This document shows, one piece after another, positions 1 to 6,396 of a stretch of 6,396 nucleotides of DNA (its first letter is position 1; the number at the start of each line of letters is the position of its first letter). Source of the stretch: Acidobacteriota bacterium (GTDB lineage: Bacteria; Acidobacteriota; Vicinamibacteria; Vicinamibacterales; SCN-69-37); contig JAKALV010000195.1 of NCBI GenBank assembly GCA_021824055.1, positions 1 through 6,396 of the forward strand, given 5' to 3'. The translations under genes and the position numbers were made by a program. The notes beneath the pieces are model-generated. The model did not search any database, was not told where the DNA came from, and worked only from the letters and a program-made list of their open reading frames with translations.

Positions 1-760
1 ACGCTTCTACCTGCGCAAAACGGCGGCTGAACTTCGCATTCGCCTTCCGAAGCGCCGTCTCAGGCTCGAAGCCGAGTTTGCGCGACAGGTTGGCGATCGA
101 GAACAGCAGATCGCCCAGTTCCTCCTCCGCCCGCGCGCGGCCCTGGCCGAGCGCCTCGCGCAGTTCGCGCACTTCTTCGTCCACCTTGTCGATCACGTCC
201 TCCGTCTGGTCCCAGTCAAAGCCGACGGCGGCCACGCGCGTCCCGATCTCGTGCGCGCGCAACAGTGCCGGCATCGACGCCGGGACGCCCGCCAGGATGC
301 GTTTCTTCTGGCCCTTCGCGCCCTGTTCCGCCGCCTTGATGGCTTCCCACTGCGTGAGGACGGCGCCGGCCGTCTTGCCCCGTCGTGTTCTGAAGGGCTT
401 CTTGCCCAGGCCGAGCGCCCGGCCGGAGGGTGTGAACACGTGTGGGTGCCGGCGGATCAGCTTCTCCGAAATGGCCGTCACCGCGTCCACGATGTCGAAG
501 CGCCCCGACTCGGCGGCGATCTGGGCGTGAAAGACGCACTGGAACAGCACGTCGCCGAGCTCACCGGGCAAATCCTCGTATTTGCCCCGGTCGATGGTTT
601 CGAGCAGTTCGTACGCCTCTTCGATCAGAAACGGGCGCAAGGTCTCGTGCGTCTGCTGGCGGTCCCACGGACAGCCGTGGCGCGAACGCAGCGTGGCCAT
701 GATGCGGACGAGCTTGGCGAAGGCCGGCCCGGCGTTGCGGGGTTTTCGTGGGTGTGCCAT
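1..760 (-). CDS. mazG: MazG-type nucleoside triphosphate pyrophosphohydrolase (3' end cut by the window edge)
   Basis: This gene hydrolyses (d)NTPs to NMP and pyrophosphate and is thought to clean the nucleotide pool in the cytoplasm. Reading leftward from ATG at 760-758 gives 253 codons without a stop, so about ten C-terminal residues are probably missing (E. coli MazG is about 263 aa). Two tandem MazG domains are visible. The N-domain has GCPWDRQQTH at residues 29-38, the metal-binding helix EEAYE (47-51) and ELGD (67-70). The C-domain has EEVRE (195-199) and EELGD (213-217). These acidic EExxE and ExxD sets coordinate Mg in the family. Between HPHVF (105-109) and WEAIK (138-142) lies a basic, Gly-rich stretch that looks longer than in E. 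coli. No Shine-Dalgarno sequence precedes the start. The gene diverges from the neighbouring hydrolase across only 20 bases. Confidence 0.93.
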   Translation of the reverse strand, partial: MAHPRKPRNAGPAFAKLVRIMATLRSRHGCPWDRQQTHETLRPFLIEEAYELLETIDRGKYEDLPGELGDVLFQCVFHAQIAAESGRFDIVDAVTAISEKLIRRHPHVFTPSGRALGLGKKPFRTRRGKTAGAVLTQWEAIKAAEQGAKGQKKRILAGVPASMPALLRAHEIGTRVAAVGFDWDQTEDVIDKVDEEVRELREALGQGRARAEEELGDLLFSIANLSRKLGFEPETALRKANAKFSRRFAQVEA

Positions 761-768
761 GCGAACGA

Positions 769-775
769 TATGCTA
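769..775. promoter_or_regulatory. Candidate shared bidirectional -10 element between mazG and the divergent hydrolase
   Basis: The 20 bases between the two start codons contain TATGCTA. Read rightward it gives TATGCT (769-774), a TAnnnT -10 hexamer ending 7 bases before the GTG start at 781. Read leftward it gives TAGCAT (775-770), ending 10 bases before the ATG of mazG. No clear -35 element is visible for either direction, and neither gene has a Shine-Dalgarno sequence. This is a motif match only, so the promoter role is inferred. Confidence 0.4.
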
Positions 776-780
776 ACGCA

Positions 781-1554
781 GTGAACGTGCTCTTTCTTGG
801 GACCGGCACCTCGCACGGCGTGCCGATGATCGGCTGTGATTGTGCCGTGTGTCGATCAACCGACCCGCGCGACAAGCGCCTGCGCCCGTCGATCTACGTG
901 ACGTGCGACGATGGGACCCGGGTGCTGGTGGATACCACGCCGGACCTGCGGACGCAGGCGTTGACGCACAATATTCGGCGCGTGGATGCGGTGCTCTACA
1001 CCCACACGCACGCCGATCACATCCTGGGCCTCGACGAACTGCGCCGCTTCAATCACATGACGCGTCAGCCGGTTCCGCTGTTTGGCGATGTGTTCAGCTT
1101 GGCGGAACTGCGGCGGACATTCGCGTATGCCTTCGATGAACGGGAGGCGCAGCAGGGTGGCGGTGTGCCGGATCTCCAGTTGTGGAGGCTGTCGGGCGGG
1201 GCGCTGATGATCGGTCGCCAGGAGATCGTGCCGGTGCCGGTGAGCCACGGCCATCGTACGATTCTGGGCTTTCGATTCGGCCGCTTTGCCTACCTCACTG
1301 ACTGCAACGCGGTGCCGCCATCGTCACGCGCGCTCTTGCAGAATCTGGACGTTCTGGTTCTGGACGCCCTGCGTCACCGTCCCCACCCGACGCATTTCAC
1401 GGTGGCCGAGGCCGTGAACGCGGCCGCCGGGATCGGCGCGCGGCAGACCTACCTCACGCACATCTGCCACGATCTTTCGCACGCCGGGACGTGCGCGTCG
1501 CTTCCCGCGGGCGTGACCCTCGCATACGATGGACTTTCACTTGATGTCAGTTAA
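781..1554 (+). CDS. PhnP-like metallo-beta-lactamase-fold phosphodiesterase/hydrolase
   Basis: This is a predicted cytoplasmic metal-dependent hydrolase of 257 aa, close in length to E. coli PhnP (252 aa). PhnP opens 5-phosphoribosyl 1,2-cyclic phosphate in phosphonate degradation. The metal site HxHxDH is at residues 75-80 (THTHADH), with further ligands at H156 (SHGH), D174 (TDCN) and H227. A second, structural-zinc set known in PhnP also appears: C19, C21 and C24 (GCDCAVC) with H230 (HICH). The GTG at 781 was chosen because it puts the family's N-terminal pattern (xVLFLGTGTSHGVP) at residue 1. An in-frame ATG at 748 would add 11 residues and overlap the start of mazG. No phosphonate genes are in the window, so the substrate is unknown. 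It could be a general cyclic-phosphate phosphodiesterase or another hydrolase of this subfamily. Confidence 0.85.
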   Translation: MNVLFLGTGTSHGVPMIGCDCAVCRSTDPRDKRLRPSIYVTCDDGTRVLVDTTPDLRTQALTHNIRRVDAVLYTHTHADHILGLDELRRFNHMTRQPVPLFGDVFSLAELRRTFAYAFDEREAQQGGGVPDLQLWRLSGGALMIGRQEIVPVPVSHGHRTILGFRFGRFAYLTDCNAVPPSSRALLQNLDVLVLDALRHRPHPTHFTVAEAVNAAAGIGARQTYLTHICHDLSHAGTCASLPAGVTLAYDGLSLDVS

Positions 1555-1663
1555 TGGGGTAGTGGGGCAGTGGGGCAGTGCGGCAGTGGGGCAGTCAGGC
1601 CCCGAATTGCCCCATTGCCGCACTGCCGCACTGCCTAACTGCCTAACTGCCTAACTGCCTCAC
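1555..1663. repeat. Octamer repeat array arranged as a long inverted repeat
   Basis: The repeat starts directly after the TAA of the upstream gene and ends 4 bases before the ATG of ribF. The left arm (1555-1594) is five units of the TGGGGCAG type. The right arm (1608-1663) is seven units of opposite orientation: TGCCCCAT, TGCCGCAC twice, TGCCTAAC three times, and TGCCTCAC. In one orientation all twelve fit roughly TGCC[C/G/T][A/C]A[C/T]. Base by base, 1555-1595 pairs with 1606-1646 at 38 of 41 positions (33 Watson-Crick, 5 G-U), around a 10-base loop at 1596-1605. It could act as a transcript-end or mRNA-stability hairpin, or be a dispersed repeat family. There is no U-tract typical of an intrinsic terminator. 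The function is unknown. Confidence 0.9.
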
Positions 1664-1667
1664 TCTT

Positions 1668-2597
1668 ATGAATGTTGTCTATTTCCCCGAATCGCAGCGC
1701 CCGAAGTGGCCGGCGCCGATTGTGGCGCTGGGCAACTTCGATGGCCTGCATCGCGGACACCAGCGCATTCTCGAGCGGGTGAAGCGGTCGGCGGCCGAAC
1801 ACGGCGGGACGGCCGTCGCCCTGACGTTCGAGCCCCATCCGCCCCAGGTGCTGCGGCCCGAGAAGGCGCCGAAGCTGCTGATGACGCTCGACCAGAAGCT
1901 GGAAGCGTTCGAGCGGGCGGGCATCGAGGGCGTGGCGATCGTGCGGTTTACGCCTGATCTCGCGCGCTGGGAACCGGAGCTGTTTGTCGACACGGTGCTC
2001 ATCGACTGGCTGGGCGTGAGCGAAGTGTGGGTGGGCGCGAACTTCCTGTTCGGCCGAGAGCGCGCGGGCACGTACACGCTGCTCAAGGCGCTCGGCGAGG
2101 ACCGGGGATTCCGGGCGGACAAGATCGACCCGGTGTTCTACAAGGACTTCGTCGTCTCGAGCACCCGCATCCGGCGGCTGATCGGCGAGGGCCGCGTCGA
2201 TGAGGCGGCCGCGCTGCTCGGTCACCAGTTCTTTCTCGACGGCGTCATCGTGAAGGGGGATCAGCGCGGACGCACGCTGGGGTTTCCGACCGCGAACCTC
2301 GAGACGCAGAATCAGCTGCTGCCGGCCTACGGGATCTACGCCACGATTGCAATCATCGACCGGGTCTACCATCCGGCGGTGACGAGCCTCGGCGTTCGGC
2401 CGACGATCGGGGACGACAAACTCACGATCGAGACGTTCCTGCTGGATCATTCCGGGGACCTGTACGGCAAGCGGATGCGGCTGTCCTTCGTGGCCCGGCT
2501 CCGCGACGAGATGAAATTTGACTCGCTGGACGAGCTGACCCGTCAGATGGCTGCGGATGCGGACCGGGCGGGCCGGCTCCTGCGACAGTGCGACTGA
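1668..2597 (+). CDS. ribF: Bifunctional riboflavin kinase / FMN adenylyltransferase (FAD synthetase)
   Basis: This cytoplasmic enzyme phosphorylates riboflavin to FMN and then adenylylates FMN to FAD. At 309 aa it matches the family (E. coli about 313). The N-terminal FAD-synthetase domain has GNFDGLHRGH (22-31, with nucleotidyltransferase HxGH at 28-31), TFEPHP (53-58), GANFLFGRERAGT (123-135) and SSTRIR (164-169). The C-terminal kinase domain has GRTLGFPTAN (201-210), the PTAN metal/nucleotide motif, YGIYA (221-225) and the likely catalytic glutamate E255 in IETF, followed by LLDHSGDLYGK. All key residues are present, so both activities are expected. No Shine-Dalgarno sequence or FMN riboswitch is seen. 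The whole upstream region is the octamer repeat, whose last unit ends 4 bases before the ATG. A possible operon continues downstream. Confidence 0.95.
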   Translation: MNVVYFPESQRPKWPAPIVALGNFDGLHRGHQRILERVKRSAAEHGGTAVALTFEPHPPQVLRPEKAPKLLMTLDQKLEAFERAGIEGVAIVRFTPDLARWEPELFVDTVLIDWLGVSEVWVGANFLFGRERAGTYTLLKALGEDRGFRADKIDPVFYKDFVVSSTRIRRLIGEGRVDEAAALLGHQFFLDGVIVKGDQRGRTLGFPTANLETQNQLLPAYGIYATIAIIDRVYHPAVTSLGVRPTIGDDKLTIETFLLDHSGDLYGKRMRLSFVARLRDEMKFDSLDELTRQMAADADRAGRLLRQCD

Positions 2598-2604
2598 CAC
2601 ACGC

Positions 2605-2614
2605 CGGCGCGCCG
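2605..2614. repeat. Perfect 10-bp palindrome upstream of a TATAAT box
   Basis: CGGCGCGCCG is its own reverse complement and lies 6 bases before the TATAAT at 2621, where a promoter spacer would be. It could be an operator or a weak hairpin. In such GC-rich DNA it could also be chance. Confidence 0.35.
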
Positions 2615-2620
2615 CCCCGC

Positions 2621-2626
2621 TATAAT
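2621..2626 (+). promoter_or_regulatory. Consensus -10 box (TATAAT) for a leaderless internal promoter
   Basis: TATAAT ends at 2626 and the next ATG begins at 2633, so a normal 6-base discriminator would place the first transcribed base at the start codon. No Shine-Dalgarno sequence lies between. A -35 at the usual 17-base spacing is not evident: CTGACA at 2594-2599 is a good hexamer but 21 bases away. A perfect AT-rich hexamer in such GC-rich DNA makes a real promoter plausible. Confidence 0.55.
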
Positions 2627-2632
2627 TGACGG

Positions 2633-2902
2633 ATGCTCTCGTCGCTCCAGTTGTCCGTGCCGGCCGACGCCCGGTACCGCGTGCTCGCGCCCGAAGTGGC
2701 CGCGAAGTACGCCGCACTGGCCGGCTGCCCCGAGGCCGAGGCCGCGGCCGTATTGACCGAGGTCGATCGCGCGGCAGCCAGCCTGGCCCGAGCCGGCGAA
2801 AACATCGCGCTTGTGCTCACCGCCGATGGCCAGGAATTGCTCGTGACACTGTCGTGCGGCGCCGGGTCGGCGACCGTCCGTCGCGCGCTGACCGAGAAAT
2901 AG
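2633..2902 (+). CDS. Small protein resembling a degenerate RsbW/HATPase_c_2-like domain
   Basis: I do not firmly recognise this 89-aa protein. It has no signal peptide, membrane segment or Cys cluster. Its layout recalls the anti-sigma-factor kinases of the RsbW/SpoIIAB type. A beta strand (LSVPADARY) is followed by a helix (VAAKYAALAG), then an acidic helix in the place of the ATP-binding N-box (TEVDRAAASLA, 42-52), two strands (IALVLTADGQELLVTLS) and GAG near 76-78. If this alignment by eye is right, the conserved N-box Asn is replaced by A47 and the Asp of the DxGxG motif by S74, and the protein ends before the ATP lid. ATP binding would then be lost. The gene lies 35 bases after ribF and ends 7 bases before cysS, so cotranscription is likely. 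An alternative is an unrelated alpha/beta protein of unknown function. Confidence 0.7.
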   Translation: MLSSLQLSVPADARYRVLAPEVAAKYAALAGCPEAEAAAVLTEVDRAAASLARAGENIALVLTADGQELLVTLSCGAGSATVRRALTEK

Positions 2903-2909
2903 CCCGATC

Positions 2910-4321
2910 ATGCGCCTCTACAACACGCTGACCCGGAAGGAAGAGGAGTTCCGCCCGGCCGACGGCAAGACCGTGCGGATGTATACGTGCGGTCTCACGG
3001 TGTACGCGCGAGGACACATCGGGAACTTTCGGACGTTTCTCGTGCAGGATCTGCTGCGGCGCACGTTGCGTCACCAGGAAGGCTACGCCATGCGCCACGT
3101 CCGGAATTTCACGGATGTCGACGACAAGACGATCAAGGGCGCGGCCGAGGCCGGGGTGCCGCTGCTCGAGTACACGCAGCGGTGGATCGATGCGTTTGCG
3201 GAGGACGCCAAGGCGCTGGGTCTCGAGCCGGTGGAGGAGAGCCCGCGCGCCACGGAAGACGCCAACCTGCAGGCGATGAGCGACATGATACAGGCGCTCA
3301 CGAGACGCGGGCACACGTACGAATCCGACGGATCGATCTACTTCAAGATCTCCACGATGCCCGACTACGGCAAGCTGGCGCACCTCGACCACGAGGGGAT
3401 CCAGGCGGGCGCGCGCATCGACGCCGATACCTATGCCAAGGACGATGCGCGGGACTTCGTGCTGTGGAAGGCGACAAAGCCCGGCGAGCCGACCTGGGAC
3501 AAGGGATGCGGACCCGGCCGTCCAGGCTGGCACATTGAGTGCTCGGCCATGGCGCTGCGGCTCCTGGGCGAGCCGCCGATCGACATCCACGGCGGAGGCA
3601 TCGACCTGGTGTTTCCGCATCATGAGAACGAGATCGCGCAGGCCGAGGGCGCCACGGGCAGGCCGTTCGCGCGTTTCTGGGTGCACTCGGAGTTCCTGAA
3701 CCTCGACCACGAGAAGATGTCGAAGTCGCTGGGCAATGTCTACACGGTGCGCGACATCATCGATCGTGGCTTCCGGCCGTCGGCTCTGCGTTACCTGCTG
3801 CTGTCCGTGCACTACCGGAAGCAGTTGATGTTCAGCTTCGACATCCTGAACCAGGCCGAAGCCGCGCTGACGCGCATCTCGGATTTTCTCGTGCGCGTGC
3901 AGGGGATCCAGGGCGGCGAGGCGCATCCGGAGATCGCCGGCCGCGTGGATGCCGCCCGCGAAGAGTTCCGCGAGATGATGGCGTGGGACCTGAACGCGCC
4001 GGGCGCCCTGGGCGTGGTGTTCGAACTCGTGCGGGAGATGCACGCGGCCATGGACGCCGGCGAAGTCAGCGGACCGGACGCGGCCGTGATCCTGTCGGCG
4101 TTCGAGGAATTCGACAAGGTGCTCGGTGTACTGGCGCTTCGCCGTGCGGAAGAAGCCGCGCCGCCGGTGCCGGCCGAGGAAATTGAAGGGCTCATCGCCG
4201 AACGCCGTGCCGCCCGGCACGCGCGTAACTTTGCCCGCGCTGACCAGATCCGCAAGGACCTCGACGCGCGCGGCATCATCCTGGAAGACTCAGCAAGCGG
4301 CACCCGCTGGAAGAGGAAATA

Positions 4322-4322
<1 letters not shown>
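2910..4322 (+). CDS. cysS: Cysteinyl-tRNA synthetase
   Basis: This class I aminoacyl-tRNA synthetase charges tRNA-Cys with cysteine in the cytoplasm. At 470 aa it is full length (E. coli 461). The Rossmann catalytic domain shows the HIGH-type motif HIGN at 36-39, within CGLTVYARGHIGNFRT. KMSKS is at 269-273. The catalytic zinc that selects the cysteine thiol would be held by C27, C211 (HIECSAM), H237 and E241 (FPHHENE), all present and matching the E. coli ligand set. The anticodon-binding helical region and the C-terminal ARHARNFARADQIRKDL segment follow. The start is 7 bases after the stop of the small upstream gene, without a Shine-Dalgarno sequence. The stop overlaps the next start by one base (TAATG), so translation is probably coupled to the aminotransferase. 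Confidence 0.97.
4311..4317 (+). promoter_or_regulatory. Shine-Dalgarno sequence of the aminotransferase gene
   Basis: AAGAGGA lies 4 bases before the ATG at 4322, inside the last codons of cysS. It is the only clear Shine-Dalgarno sequence in the window. It supports this start and coupled translation with cysS. Confidence 0.65.
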
Positions 4323-5653
<1,331 letters not shown>

Positions 5654-5685
5654 GGCGGATTTGGAACCGTTCATGGCACGTTCGT

Positions 5686-5694
5686 TGCTATGTG
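5686..5694 (+). promoter_or_regulatory. Possible extended -10 promoter element for yraN
   Basis: TGCTATGTG fits an extended -10 (TGn followed by TATGTG). Its hexamer ends 8 bases before the ATG at 5702, which would give an almost leaderless mRNA. The last base deviates from consensus and no properly spaced -35 is seen, so this is tentative. Confidence 0.3.
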
Positions 5695-5701
5695 AATTGG
5701 C

Positions 5702-6085
5702 ATGGCCGTGCTGCCATACCGCCAGCTCATCGGCAAGAAGGGTGAGGATCTGGCGTGCAGGGAACTCGGGAGACGCGGACACACCATCCTCGCGCGCCGA
5801 TATCGCACGCGCTTCGGTGAAATCGACATCGTCTCCGAGATCAACGGCCTGGTGGTGTTCGTCGAGGTCAAAGCCCGCAGCTCAAATCGATTTGGCGAGG
5901 CTGCCGACCAGATTCCGGCGTGGAAACAGCGCCGCATCGCTGCGATGGCACTCGACTATCTGGCCTTCGTGGACCGGCTGAATGACGATTGCCGGTTTGA
6001 TGTGGTGGCGATTGACGGCATCGGCACGTCCAACGAGCGGCTGCGCGTGATCGAAGGCGCGTTCCTGGCGCACGCGCACGGGTAG
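5702..6085 (+). CDS. yraN: UPF0102 family protein YraN, endonuclease-like fold
   Basis: This 127-aa protein has the usual UPF0102 length and motifs. A GKKGEDLA segment (11-18) opens the family domain. GEIDIV (39-44) and VFVEVKAR (52-59) follow, with D42, E55 and K57 forming the D-ExK pattern typical of restriction-endonuclease-like folds. The family is widespread and its role is not settled; a nuclease or Holliday-junction-related function has been suggested from the fold. The protein is soluble, without signal peptide or membrane segment. The gene stands 48 bases after the aminotransferase. It lacks a Shine-Dalgarno sequence and may have its own promoter. The start at 5702 is supported because the family motifs begin within a dozen residues. 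Confidence 0.92.
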   Translation: MAVLPYRQLIGKKGEDLACRELGRRGHTILARRYRTRFGEIDIVSEINGLVVFVEVKARSSNRFGEAADQIPAWKQRRIAAMALDYLAFVDRLNDDCRFDVVAIDGIGTSNERLRVIEGAFLAHAHG

Positions 6086-6161
6086 ACGGGACCCATGAGG
6101 TTTGGGGAAGGGAACGGTGGACCCGTGCCACGGTAGTCGGCGGATGTCCTGCATTCCGGGG

Positions 6162-6190
6162 TTGCCCACGCCCGGCAGGTTCGATACACT
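6162..6190 (+). promoter_or_regulatory. Sigma-70-type promoter of the tRNA-Gly gene
   Basis: TTGCCC (6162-6167) and TACACT (6185-6190) are separated by exactly 17 bases. Transcription would start near 6197, leaving a leader of about 9 bases before the tRNA at 6206. The rest of the 120 bases between yraN and the tRNA holds no gene that I can see, only small GC-rich inverted repeats such as the one at 6124-6134. Confidence 0.6.
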
Positions 6191-6205
6191 CAACCGTCTG
6201 TCAGG

Positions 6206-6280
6206 GCGGGAATAACTCAGTGGTAGAGTGCGACCTTGCCAAGGTCGAAGTCGCGGGTTCGAATCCCGTTTCCCGCTCCA
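6206..6280 (+). tRNA. tRNA-Gly (anticodon GCC), CCA encoded
   Basis: The full cloverleaf can be drawn. The acceptor stem pairs GCGGGAA (6206-6212) with TTCCCGC (6270-6276), all seven pairs matched. The D arm is ACTC/GAGT (6215-6229). The anticodon stem is CGACC/GGTCG with loop TTGCCAA (6236-6242) and anticodon GCC at 6238-6240. The variable loop is 5 bases. The T arm closes on TTCGAAT (6258-6264) with one G-U pair. The discriminator base is T at 6277 and CCA (6278-6280) is encoded. It decodes GGC and GGU glycine codons. No intron or defect is visible. Confidence 0.97.
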
Positions 6281-6288
6281 TTCTTTAT

Positions 6289-6396
6289 CGCCGGGGGCCC
6301 CTGCACCCCGGCTGGCGCGCTCGGCTCCGCAAACGCTTCGACGTTTGCTCCGCCTCTCGCGCGATGGTTGGCAGGCGCCGGGGGCCCTGCACCCCG
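6289..6396. repeat. Structured repeat downstream of the tRNA: two direct copies 87 bases apart flanking a hairpin
   Basis: A 22-base sequence beginning CGCCGGGGGCCCCTGC (6289-6310) recurs at 6376-6396 with one C deleted and runs to the window edge. Each copy contains a GGGGG run, a C run, TGCA and CCCC. In the first copy, CCGGGG (6291-6296) can pair with CCCCGG (6306-6311). Between the copies, 6316-6363 folds as an imperfect hairpin. Its inner stem is perfect, GCAAACG (6329-6335) with CGTTTGC (6342-6348), around the loop CTTCGA. Outer stems are GGC/GCC (6323-6325 with 6352-6354) and CGCGC/GCGCG (6316-6320 with 6359-6363). It may be the start of a tandem array with an 87-base unit or a dispersed intergenic repeat. 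No T-run follows, so it is not a standard intrinsic terminator. Confidence 0.75.

Noticed and set aside
748..780. Upstream ATG for the PhnP-like gene adding 11 residues
   Set aside because: The extra residues (MGVPCERYANA) do not fit the family N-terminus, and this start would overlap the beginning of mazG. GTG at 781 fits better.
251..784. Plus-strand open frame of 177 codons opposite mazG
   Set aside because: It is antisense to mazG, which has both MazG domains in the minus-strand frame.
1555..1663. FMN riboswitch or intrinsic terminator before ribF
   Set aside because: The sequence is an octamer repeat with none of the conserved FMN-riboswitch elements, and no T-run follows the hairpin.
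1635..2717. A 360-codon minus-strand open frame over ribF
   Set aside because: It is antisense to ribF, whose catalytic motifs are intact, and its composition is Arg-rich. It is a shadow frame.
5661..5686. ECF-sigma promoter before yraN (GGAACC with CGTT)
   Set aside because: The spacing between the boxes (14 bases or less) is shorter than usual for ECF promoters, and the match is weak.
6206..6280. Integrated mobile element at the tRNA-Gly gene
   Set aside because: No integrase and no second copy of the tRNA 3' end appear in the window, so there is no direct evidence for an attachment site.
6281..6311. Rho-independent terminator of the tRNA gene
   Set aside because: The T-rich stretch (6281-6288) comes before the hairpin and not after it, so it does not fit an intrinsic terminator on the plus strand.
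6289..6396. CRISPR array
   Set aside because: Only two copies are seen. The 65-base interval is too long for a spacer and contains its own hairpin, and no cas gene is present.

Overview
This GC-rich bacterial window carries ordinary, compactly packed chromosomal genes. Nothing in it is a phage, plasmid or transposon gene. Gene content, protein style and the near absence of Shine-Dalgarno sequences suggest an acidobacterial-type soil or sediment bacterium, possibly Vicinamibacteria. This is an inference from general resemblance, not a placement.

Layout. Bases 1-760 (minus strand) hold mazG, whose last codons lie beyond the left edge. Only 20 bases separate it from a divergent PhnP-like metallo-beta-lactamase-fold hydrolase (781-1554). 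The 113 bases between that gene and ribF are almost entirely an octamer repeat that folds on itself as a long hairpin (1555-1663). From 1668 to 6085 all genes point right: ribF (FMN/FAD synthesis), a small protein resembling a degenerate RsbW-type ATPase, cysS (cysteinyl-tRNA synthetase), a class III PLP aminotransferase translationally coupled to cysS, and yraN (UPF0102). A tRNA-Gly(GCC) gene with its own promoter follows (6206-6280). The window ends in a structured repeat, with two 21-22 base direct copies spaced 87 bases apart around an imperfect hairpin.

The genes share housekeeping themes (nucleotide-pool cleaning, flavin cofactors, aminoacyl-tRNA supply, amino-acid metabolism) but do not form one pathway. 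ribF, the small gene, cysS and the aminotransferase probably form a loose operon, with a possible internal promoter (TATAAT at 2621). Only the aminotransferase has a clear Shine-Dalgarno sequence. Several other genes have a -10-like hexamer 7-10 bases before the start codon, which would give leaderless or nearly leaderless mRNAs.

I see no convincing undescribed multi-gene system. The items most worth a second look are the octamer hairpin, the terminal 87-base repeat unit, the tiny symmetric divergent promoter and the degenerate RsbW-like protein.
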